Both the position numbers and the translations under genes were made by a program. Positions 8,674 through 15,856 of a stretch of 64,000 bases of DNA are shown one piece after another; within the stretch, counting starts at the first letter, position 1, and each line of letters opens with the position of its first letter. This DNA comes from JBFHIJ01 sp041596515 (GTDB lineage Bacteria > Bacteroidota > Ignavibacteria > Kapaibacteriales > UBA2268), in the NCBI GenBank assembly GCA_041596515.1, contig JBFHIJ010000001.1, positions 117,653-181,652 of the forward strand, written 5' to 3'. The notes under the pieces are model-generated. The model was not told the DNA's origin. It ran no database searches and worked only from the letters and a program-made list of their open reading frames with translations.

Positions 8674-9612
8674 TTAATTTCCATTTTTTTTGTTTATTTC
8701 TTCAAATAATTCAATTAAACGCTCCATATCCTCAGGAGAGTAGAAATCAAAACTGATAGTTCCGCTCTGTTTGGATTTAGCATGAATTTTTACATCAGTA
8801 GCGAAAGATTGCCTCAACCTATTTTCTAGGTCAGCCAAAATTAACTTAGTTTCCTCGCTAATGACAGATTCTTTAGGTTTTGAGGCTTCTTTTTTAGCTT
8901 TATTATTGTTCTCTAACTCTTTTACCAAAGCTTCAGTAGCTCTTACAGATAGTTGCTTATCTATCACAACGTGAGCTGCGTCATTCATCTTTTCGCTAGA
9001 GCTCAAGCCCAGCAGTGCTCGGGCATGCCCCATCGACAGCTCTTTAATTCTAAGCATTTCCTGTACTTTTTCGGGCAACTTGAGAAGTCTCAAAAAGTTT
9101 GTTACAGTAGAGCGTTCTTTGCCGACTTTTACTGAAACCTGCTCTTGAGTAAGATTGCATTCGTCAATCAAACGCTGATAACTATGGGCAATTTCTATTG
9201 GATTTAAATTTTCTCTCTGGACATTTTCAATGATGGCCAACTGCAAAGATTTTGCACCGGTTTCAACATCCAAAACATAAGCCGGAATGCTTTCCAAGCC
9301 AGCAAGCTTAGAAGCTCTAAGTCTTCTTTCACCGGAAACCAATTCGTACCCATGCAAAGATTTCCTAACCGTAATCGGCTGGATAACTCCATGCTCTAAA
9401 ATAGAATTTTTTAAATCATTTAGAGCCGATTCGTCAAAATTCTTTCTCGGCTGATAAGGATTAGTAGATATAAGCTTTACATCAATTTTTGCAATACTTC
9501 CTGTATCTACAGACCTTGATTTATCAGCTTCCTGCTGTTGTTTCTGATAGTCAACTTTAGGAATCAGAGCACCTAAGCCTCTGCCCAAAGCCGGTTTTAT
9601 ATTTTTAGACAT
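8674..9612 (-). CDS. parB: Chromosome partitioning protein ParB
   Basis: ParB binds parS near the origin, spreads as a CTP-dependent clamp and works with ParA. In the 312 residues the N-terminal leader ALGRGLGALIP, the ParB/Srx block ISTNPYQPRKNFD (about 49-60), the CTP-binding motif GERRLRAS (94-101) and the helix-turn-helix LTQEQVSVKVGKERSTVTNF (about 150-170) are all visible, with a C-terminal dimerisation domain. It follows parA by 18 bases. I found no copy of the chromosomal parS consensus in the window. Confidence 0.95.
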   Translation of the reverse strand: MSKNIKPALGRGLGALIPKVDYQKQQQEADKSRSVDTGSIAKIDVKLISTNPYQPRKNFDESALNDLKNSILEHGVIQPITVRKSLHGYELVSGERRLRASKLAGLESIPAYVLDVETGAKSLQLAIIENVQRENLNPIEIAHSYQRLIDECNLTQEQVSVKVGKERSTVTNFLRLLKLPEKVQEMLRIKELSMGHARALLGLSSSEKMNDAAHVVIDKQLSVRATEALVKELENNNKAKKEASKPKESVISEETKLILADLENRLRQSFATDVKIHAKSKQSGTISFDFYSPEDMERLIELFEEINKKNGN

Positions 9613-9630
9613 TTATCTTTGCGGATATGA

Positions 9631-10434
9631 TTATACAATATTAGTTTTAATTTTTCTGCGTTTAAATAGCTTTTTGTTTCTTTCTACTATTTCACCTGCA
9701 AGATCTAAATAGTTTTTAGCACCTGTGCTTATCGCATCGTACAGGATTACAGGTTTGCCGTGACTTGGAGCTTCAGACAGGCGCACGTTTCTATTTATCA
9801 AAGTCTTGAATACTTTTTCGTCAAAGTGTTTTCTTACTTCTTCTACAACCTGATTAGAAAGGCGAAGCCTCGCGTCAAACATAGTTAGAAGTACACCTTC
9901 TATATCCAAATCAGGATTTAAGTGATAGCGGACGATTGATATTGTATTTAACAGTTGCCCCAAGCCTTCTAAAGCGTAGTACTCGCACTGCACCGGAATA
10001 AGCACTGCATTGGCAGCGGATAGAGCATTTAGAGTAAGTAAGCCCAGGGAAGGAGGACAATCTATTATGACGAAGTCATAATCCTCTTTAACTTCAGCTA
10101 ATGCACTCTTCAATACCATTTCTCTCTGCTCTTCATTTACCATTTCAATCTCAGCACCAACCAAGTTGATATGAGAAGGCAGAAGGCTAAGATTTGGCAT
10201 CTGTGTTTCTAAAATGCACTCCTGTGCAGGCAGTTTATTGACAAGTACTTCATATACTGTTTTATCTAACTCTCTCGAATCAATACCTACACCATTGGAA
10301 GTATTAGCCTGAGGATCTGTATCTACAAGCAATACTTTAAATTCCATAGCAGCAAGTGAAGCTGCAAGGTTTATAGAAGACGTAGTCTTGCCGACACCGC
10401 CTTTTTGATTCGCAATAGCAATTATTTTTCCCAT
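9631..10434 (-). CDS. parA: Chromosome partitioning ATPase ParA (Soj type)
   Basis: ParA is a nucleoid-bound Walker ATPase that moves ParB-parS complexes. The deviant Walker A box KGGVGKTT is at residues 11-18, DTDPQAN at about 39-45, and the Walker B region VIIDCPPSLGLLT at about 122-134. The 267 residues lack an N-terminal helix-turn-helix, which marks the chromosomal Soj type rather than plasmid P1 ParA. It heads parAB and follows the Nudix gene by 21 bases, so both may be read from one promoter upstream of 11010. Confidence 0.95.
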   Translation of the reverse strand: MGKIIAIANQKGGVGKTTSSINLAASLAAMEFKVLLVDTDPQANTSNGVGIDSRELDKTVYEVLVNKLPAQECILETQMPNLSLLPSHINLVGAEIEMVNEEQREMVLKSALAEVKEDYDFVIIDCPPSLGLLTLNALSAANAVLIPVQCEYYALEGLGQLLNTISIVRYHLNPDLDIEGVLLTMFDARLRLSNQVVEEVRKHFDEKVFKTLINRNVRLSEAPSHGKPVILYDAISTGAKNYLDLAGEIVERNKKLFKRRKIKTNIV

Positions 10435-10455
10435 AAGCTCAAATATTTGATTTAT

Positions 10456-11010
10456 TTAAAATTCTAAGTCTTTATATTTTAGACCATAAAAGAAGAAAGC
10501 TGTTAAGACAAGTGAATGGTCTATTCTGCCATCCAGAATAAAATCTTTAATCTCACTGAGAGGCACTTTCACAACTTCTATATCTTCATGTATATCAAGT
10601 TCCTGTTTTTGGATTAGTTCGCAGTCAAACCAAACATACGAATAACATTTATTATTTAAAAACGCCGGATTTGGTCTGTTTCTTCCAAGTAAAATAGCTT
10701 CTTTGTCAGAACCGAAACCTGTTTCTTCCAAGCATTCTCTTTGCCCGGCAATTCTAGGATCTTCGCCTTTTTCAATCAGACCACCGGGTATTTCTAATGT
10801 TATTTCATTAGTACCGTGCCTGTATTGCTTAACAAGTATAACTTCATTATCTTTAGTAATCGGAATAATATTAACCCACTGCGGAGAATCTAAAACAGTA
10901 AACTTACCATCTTCGCCTGAAACGGGGTTTTCCCTTGTAACTAACTTTGCTTGAAAAATCCTCAAATTAGCCGAAAGCTCTTCGTCTTTAGTTAACCAGC
11001 TTTTTATCAT
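10456..11010 (-). CDS. Nudix hydrolase, ADP-ribose pyrophosphatase-like
   Basis: This 184-residue enzyme probably hydrolyses a nucleoside diphosphate linked to another moiety. The full Nudix box is present at residues 77-99 (G77, E83, R91-E92, E95-E96, G98) in GGLIEKGEDPRIAGQRECLE. The flanking VKQYRHGTNEITLEIPGG is typical of ADP-ribose/ADP-sugar pyrophosphatases. It is the first gene of the minus-strand run that continues into parA and parB. Confidence 0.88.
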   Translation of the reverse strand: MIKSWLTKDEELSANLRIFQAKLVTRENPVSGEDGKFTVLDSPQWVNIIPITKDNEVILVKQYRHGTNEITLEIPGGLIEKGEDPRIAGQRECLEETGFGSDKEAILLGRNRPNPAFLNNKCYSYVWFDCELIQKQELDIHEDIEVVKVPLSEIKDFILDGRIDHSLVLTAFFFYGLKYKDLEF

Positions 11011-11099
11011 TGACTTACATCAGTGCATAAATTTACAAACTTCACGTATTAATCCGAATATCAAAAATACATAAATTTTAGGAGATATGCTTACCAATC

Positions 11100-11125
11100 T
11101 TGATAACTTGTTAACAAGTTATCAA
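11100..11125. repeat. 26-bp perfect palindrome upstream of the Nudix-parAB operon
   Basis: Thirteen bases starting TTGATAACTTGTT are followed without a loop by their exact reverse complement. It lies about 90 bases upstream of the Nudix start. A zero-loop palindrome is more like a protein-binding site than a transcript hairpin. It does not match the chromosomal parS consensus. Confidence 0.85.
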
Positions 11126-11504
11126 AATGGTGGTAGTGAGGTGAGATAATTTGCAATTAAGTTCGTTGAGCGAGCATAGCGAGTCGAAACATGCAATTTG
11201 GAGCTATTCTTCACATTAACCCAGATTTGTCATTAGATGTCGTAAAGTGCTGTAAAAGACCGTAGAATAAAGGAGTATGCTTACTTCCTTTGTAAGAAAA
11301 TATTACGAAATTGCTGATTGAACAAGGGGTTTCAACCCATTGTCATGCAATGACTTTAGAGATATTTTCTGTTTTCAAATTTCCTACTCTTCAATTATCT
11401 CAAAGGAATTGAAGAAATCCATGGTCACTTTATTTTTAGATCTGTTGACGTAGATTTAACTATTAAAGTATCAGCCATAGTATGTATGAAAATCTAAATA
11501 TAGA

Positions 11505-11540
11505 CCTAGTAGAGATAATTTATGAATTTTCTCTACTAGG
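11505..11540. repeat. Hairpin with 11-bp perfect arms
   Basis: CCTAGTAGAGA (11505-11515) and TCTCTACTAGG (11530-11540) are perfect inverted repeats with a 14-base loop. It lies about 110 bases beyond the 3' end of the minus-strand VOC gene's neighbourhood boundary on its upstream side; no T-run follows, so a terminator role is unclear. Confidence 0.6.
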
Positions 11541-11647
11541 GTAAACGAAGGTTTGCATAATTATATAATAGATATTCTTTTACTATCTAATATCTCAAAT
11601 GAGTTGAAAAATTTACGCATTGGCTTGCTATTGTATCTTGCTGGAGA

Positions 11648-12061
11648 TTACAATTCCATCTGCAATAGCTGCATGTAATTACCGTTATCATCATCAAAAA
11701 TGGCTTCGTAACCGAAATCTCTTTTTGTTGGTTCTAGTTTGAACTTCACGCCTTTTGTTGTAAGCTCTTCGTAAGTTTTATGTATATCGTCGCAGCCGAA
11801 AGAAATTACGGGCATACCCATTTTATAGAGTTCAGACTTATATTTCTTAACAAAGTCTAATCCGCCCGGCTCAGTTGGTTCTAACAATATAGTTGTGCCA
11901 CAGGAATCTAAGGGTGACTTTACTATAGCAATGAAGCTTTCAGGTGAAAACATTACTTCTTCAAATCCCAAAACTTCTGTGTAAAATTTGAAAGCTTTAG
12001 CAGGATCAGAGACTAAAACGCTGACCATTGCTATTTTCATAGGGTGTTTATTTGCTGACAT
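11648..12061 (-). CDS. VOC family (glyoxalase/dioxygenase-fold) protein
   Basis: A single vicinal-oxygen-chelate unit pair in 137 residues. The first half reads MVSVLVSDPAKAFKFYTEVL (about 13-32) and the second GCDDIHKTYEELTTKGVKF (about 90-108), ending in DDDNGNYMQLLQM, the classic glyoxalase-like pattern. No specific substrate can be assigned; members include lyases, dioxygenases and resistance proteins. It is alone on its transcript. Confidence 0.85.
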   Translation of the reverse strand: MSANKHPMKIAMVSVLVSDPAKAFKFYTEVLGFEEVMFSPESFIAIVKSPLDSCGTTILLEPTEPGGLDFVKKYKSELYKMGMPVISFGCDDIHKTYEELTTKGVKFKLEPTKRDFGYEAIFDDDNGNYMQLLQMEL

Positions 12062-12147
12062 TGTGTTTCCTAATAGAGTTATTAGTAAAAAGTATTTGTA
12101 ACAATAGGAAAGTATATAAATATTGCTTCCAATTTGAATCTACTGAG

Positions 12148-12780
12148 TTAAAAATCTTCATTTGAAAGTTCAATTTTGTCAAGCCCTTGTTTTAAAATTA
12201 AATTGTTAAGTATAGGTTGCAAAAACCAGATGCCTAATGGTAAAAACAAGAAAATAAAAAGTTCATAAATAAACTTATTGAATTTAGAAAATCTAAAATT
12301 TATCAGTTTGAAACACAATCTTGAAATAATTAAACAGGAGTATATATAAGCAAAAAGAGAGAGAATAGTCACACACAAAAGTGATTCAGCATATATGTCT
12401 ATAATTGTCTTACTTGCTTCAGGTCGATACATTAAAATTGTATATTGATCTAGGATATTATACTCTAAAATTAACTGAGTTATTAAACCTAATAACACTA
12501 CTAATATTGATATATAGAATTTAATGCTTATAGACTTTGTAGAAAGTATAGAAGTAATCTTTCTAAATAGCAGAACACTCCAAATAGAAAATGGTATTAT
12601 ATACAGAACATTAGCGATAATAAAGCCAATGACCAACAGGAGTATATCTATTTTGGTATGCGACAAATATGTTTTTACAAAGTCAATGAAGAAAAGGCTG
12701 CCTACCAAAGCTGAAGGTAAGCAGACTAATCCAAACATTTGCCAGTGTTTGGCTCTTAGTATAAAGGGAGTTTTAGTCAT
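12148..12780 (-). CDS. Integral membrane protein of unknown function
   Basis: The function is not recognised. The 210 residues open with TPFILRAKHWQMFGL, an opening I associate with uncharacterised Bacteroidota membrane proteins, and carry about five hydrophobic segments (about 15-35, 43-70, 85-110, 130-155, 170-195). Codon use looks like that of the neighbours. It lies between the VOC and glycosylase genes with gaps of about 90 bases on each side. Confidence 0.6.
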   Translation of the reverse strand: MTKTPFILRAKHWQMFGLVCLPSALVGSLFFIDFVKTYLSHTKIDILLLVIGFIIANVLYIIPFSIWSVLLFRKITSILSTKSISIKFYISILVVLLGLITQLILEYNILDQYTILMYRPEASKTIIDIYAESLLCVTILSLFAYIYSCLIISRLCFKLINFRFSKFNKFIYELFIFLFLPLGIWFLQPILNNLILKQGLDKIELSNEDF

Positions 12781-12873
12781 GTTGTGTTTTGATTGTATTT
12801 ATTAATTACTTTGATTTAATAGCTTGAATTTGGAATCTACCTTAGATTTGTACTTATGCAATTAATCTGTAAA

Positions 12874-13470
12874 TTATAACACACTCACACACTTGCTTCC
12901 CTTCATATAAAACCTATATTCCAAATCCTTAGATTCTCTAATGCCGATGCGAGTGGTTTCAACTATTTTGAATTTGTTTTTCTGAATTGGAGCGTAAACT
13001 GAATATTCGGATTTTCCTAATACTTTGAAGTTATCCGCTTTGGTCATTGCGTATGCTTGTGCTAATTTGCCCGGCCCACTGCATAAATTTGTAAGTTTAG
13101 AGGTCTTTCTTCTTTTCTGCATGAGCTCAATACCTGAGATTGGTTCGATTGCCCTGATTAGTACAGCTGCGCCTTCTCCTTTTGCTTCAGTTACGAAATT
13201 GACGCAATGGTGAATTCCGTAGATAAGATAGACATATAATATTCCGCCATTTTCGTGCATTGGAGCGTTCCGTGGAGTTTTACCTCGGGCTGAGTGATTT
13301 GCCAAATCTCCATGGGGAACATAGGCTTCTGTTTCTACTATTGTGCCAGCAAGGATATTTCCGTCAGGTTCTCGCTTGACAAATATTTGACCAATCAAAT
13401 CTCTGGCTACTGCTACAGTATCATTCATAAAATAATCTTGTGCAAGTAAAGTGTAAGCAGATAAGTCCAT
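12874..13470 (-). CDS. DNA-3-methyladenine glycosylase (AAG/Mpg family)
   Basis: This enzyme removes alkylated purines from DNA in base-excision repair. The 198 residues match the AAG family throughout: AVARDLIGQIFVKR, GTIVETEAYVPHGDLANHSA (about 42-61, with the catalytic glutamate in the ETEAY motif), GILYVYLIYGIHHCVNFVT, and LCSGPGKLAQA near residue 148. The length is normal for bacterial members. Confidence 0.93.
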   Translation of the reverse strand: MDLSAYTLLAQDYFMNDTVAVARDLIGQIFVKREPDGNILAGTIVETEAYVPHGDLANHSARGKTPRNAPMHENGGILYVYLIYGIHHCVNFVTEAKGEGAAVLIRAIEPISGIELMQKRRKTSKLTNLCSGPGKLAQAYAMTKADNFKVLGKSEYSVYAPIQKNKFKIVETTRIGIRESKDLEYRFYMKGSKCVSVL

Positions 13471-13625
13471 ATCTTAAAATCCGATTTTAACAATTCATGT
13501 AAAAATAAAAAAATATAGACTAAGTCAATGAAAAAAATGCTTTTAGTCTTAGTATGATATACCAATTTAGTATATTTATATTAGGCTATTAGTAGTGTTT
13601 CATAATTTTGTGATTGAAGATAAAA

Positions 13626-14678
13626 ATGACTAATATAGAGAAAAGAGAATTCCATATAGGTAAAAATAAATTTGCAAATCCATTGATGCTCGCTCCTATG
13701 GAGGGTGTTACGGATTTACCATTCAGAATAATGTGTAAGCAGATGGGAGCTGACCTTGTTTTTACAGAGTTTATTGCTTCCGATGCACTTATTCGTGACT
13801 CGATGAAATCTAAACAGAAAATGGATATAGTCGACGAAGAAAGGCCGGTTGCAGTTCAAATCTTTGGTCAGCATAAAGATGCAATGATTCATTCTGCTAA
13901 AATGATAGAAGACTCAGGTGCAGAAATTGTTGATATAAATTATGGATGCTGGGTAAAGAAGGTGGTAAATAATAACAGTGGTGCTGCTTACCTAAAAGAT
14001 CCTGAAAGAATGGCTGATATGACAAATGCAGTTGCTGAAGCTGTTTCTATTCCTGTTACAGTTAAAACCAGAATAGGTTGGGATCATAATTCCATAGTTA
14101 TCGAAAAAGTTGCCAAAATGCAGGAAGAAGCAGGAGCAAAACAGCTATCTCTACACTGTCGCACAAGAGACATGGGCATGGGCGGCAAAGCCGACTGGAC
14201 ATGGATAAATAAGGTTAAGCCACAAATTTCCATACCGTTGATTCTAAACGGAGATGTAAAAACTCCGCAAGATGTGATAGAAGCTTTCGCTACTACTCAA
14301 GCAGATGGTGTAATGATTGGCAGAGCTGCGGTAGGCTACCCTTTTCTATTTAAAAGAGCTAAAGCATTAATGGAAACAGGAATTGATCCCGGAGAGCCGG
14401 CAGTAGAAGAAATGTTTGCTGCTTGTATCCGACATCTTGATTTATGTATAGAATATAAAGGTGAAACTAGAGGATTTATGGAATTTAGGAAGCACTACTC
14501 GGGCTACCTCAGAGGCTTATTTGGTGCATCAGCTACAAGGCAGAAGCTAGTAGTCGCAGAGTCGTATGAAGATGTCCGCCATATATTAGACGATTATATG
14601 GATTATTTACGCAAAGAAGACAGACTAGTTCCATTTGAACATAAAGAATCCCCAAAAATAATATGCAGAAATACTTAA
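13626..14678 (+). CDS. tRNA-dihydrouridine synthase (DusB-like)
   Basis: This FMN-dependent enzyme reduces uridines in the tRNA D-loop. FMN-binding NPLMLAPMEGVTDLPFR (about 18-34), catalytic Cys108 in DINYGCWVKKVV, VKTRIGWD and GVMIGRAAVGYPFLF are all in place. The usual Gly-Cys-Pro around the catalytic cysteine is Gly-Cys-Trp here. I chose the ATG at 13626 over the TTG at 13614; TAATTTTG at 13603-13610 matches the -7 promoter consensus. The stop overlaps the next start (TAATG). Confidence 0.92.
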   Translation: MTNIEKREFHIGKNKFANPLMLAPMEGVTDLPFRIMCKQMGADLVFTEFIASDALIRDSMKSKQKMDIVDEERPVAVQIFGQHKDAMIHSAKMIEDSGAEIVDINYGCWVKKVVNNNSGAAYLKDPERMADMTNAVAEAVSIPVTVKTRIGWDHNSIVIEKVAKMQEEAGAKQLSLHCRTRDMGMGGKADWTWINKVKPQISIPLILNGDVKTPQDVIEAFATTQADGVMIGRAAVGYPFLFKRAKALMETGIDPGEPAVEEMFAACIRHLDLCIEYKGETRGFMEFRKHYSGYLRGLFGASATRQKLVVAESYEDVRHILDDYMDYLRKEDRLVPFEHKESPKIICRNT

Positions 14679-15856
14679 TGAAATATGTGTCTATTATATT
14701 AACAGCTATTCTTGTTTCGTGCTCACCACAAACTGAAGAGCCTGTTGAACTGGAATTCCTTTCAATTAGGATTGAAAAGGAACTCAAGAAAATTAACGCA
14801 TCTTTAAAGGAATATGCTCAAGAGTATGATGGAAAGCATGATAGTAATAATATAACTGACTTATTGGAAAACATATTCAAGTCTGATTATAACATTCGTG
14901 CTGCAAGTTTTGTAGATTGTAATGGTGTTTTGATGTACAGCCTGCCGTCGATGAGTGATGTTTATGGTCTTGATATATCCTATCAGGAACATGTGCAGTA
15001 CGTTCTGAAAAATAAGAAACCTGTTTTAAGCAAGCAGTTTCGAGCAGTGCAAGGATTTAATGCTATAACTATATATCAGCCTGTCATCAAATCTGATACT
15101 CTAAATAGCATATTTGCAGTTCTGTTATCTCCGCAGTTTATGTTTGATGAAATAATTAAGGACTACCCAAACTTAGACTCTTGCGATGTATGGGTAATTG
15201 AAAAAGATGGTACTATTATTTATGACAGCGATATCGAAGAAATCGGACGAAATATGTTTCAAGATCAAGAATATAGGCAATTGAAATATTTTGATTTACT
15301 AATAGATTCTATTTCCCATTCTAAGAAAGAAGAAATTTCATATAGTCCTAAAGAGGACAATCTACAAAAAGTAGCATGGAAAACTTTTACATATCTTAAT
15401 ATGGAATGGATAATTGCGTTGGAATACCCTATAGATAAGCCTATTATCAGAAGAAATCCAACAGAATTAGGAATAAGAAGCTCTGAAGAGTCGCTTATTA
15501 AGCTGAGTGAAAATGAATTGTTCCAATCCTTTCTTTGGAATGATGATCAACAAAGTGTACAAGAAATGATGAAAAACTTCTACGACTATTGTCCCGGCAT
15601 ATTCTCTATTCAATGGATTGACTCAAACGCATTGAACAGATGTGGTTTTCCTATGCACAATGTCAATTATTTAGGTTATCAAGGAAACACCAAGTCTTTA
15701 AATCCTAATATATTAAATGCTATAGCAAATAAATCAATTCAGGAGTTTGATGAATATATTGCAAATGATTATATCGCAAGCTTTTACACTGTACCTGTCT
15801 ACTATGAGAATAAGTATTTAGGTTTGATTTATTACAATAAATTAAGTATTAAATAG
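14678..15856 (+). CDS. Lipoprotein with a Cache (PDC-type) sensor domain
   Basis: The 392 residues begin with a lipoprotein signal ending in LVSCS, so the mature N-terminus would be a lipidated Cys. The next 230 residues look like a double Cache domain: a long N-terminal helix, then FVDCNGVLMYSLPS and YQEHVQYVLKNKKPVLSKQF (about 75-120), and VIEKDGTIIYDSDIEEIG. Such domains usually sit in chemoreceptors or kinases, but there is no second membrane segment or signalling domain here. The ATG at 14678 overlaps the dus stop and gives the best signal peptide, so it is preferred over 14663. It ends 8 bases inside the convergent priA. Confidence 0.75.
   Translation: MKYVSIILTAILVSCSPQTEEPVELEFLSIRIEKELKKINASLKEYAQEYDGKHDSNNITDLLENIFKSDYNIRAASFVDCNGVLMYSLPSMSDVYGLDISYQEHVQYVLKNKKPVLSKQFRAVQGFNAITIYQPVIKSDTLNSIFAVLLSPQFMFDEIIKDYPNLDSCDVWVIEKDGTIIYDSDIEEIGRNMFQDQEYRQLKYFDLLIDSISHSKKEEISYSPKEDNLQKVAWKTFTYLNMEWIIALEYPIDKPIIRRNPTELGIRSSEESLIKLSENELFQSFLWNDDQQSVQEMMKNFYDYCPGIFSIQWIDSNALNRCGFPMHNVNYLGYQGNTKSLNPNILNAIANKSIQEFDEYIANDYIASFYTVPVYYENKYLGLIYYNKLSIK

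Larger units (their letters stand above)
11011..11647. other. Gene-free stretch of 637 bases between Nudix and VOC genes
   Basis: No convincing reading frame is present. The stretch should hold the promoter of the Nudix-parAB transcript. It contains the 26-bp palindrome at 11100-11125, a GC-richer patch with short symmetric words (GAGCGAGCATAGCGAGTCGA, near 11168-11187) resembling dispersed intergenic elements of Bacteroidota, and a hairpin at 11505-11540. The patchwork look suggests decayed repeats. Confidence 0.6.
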
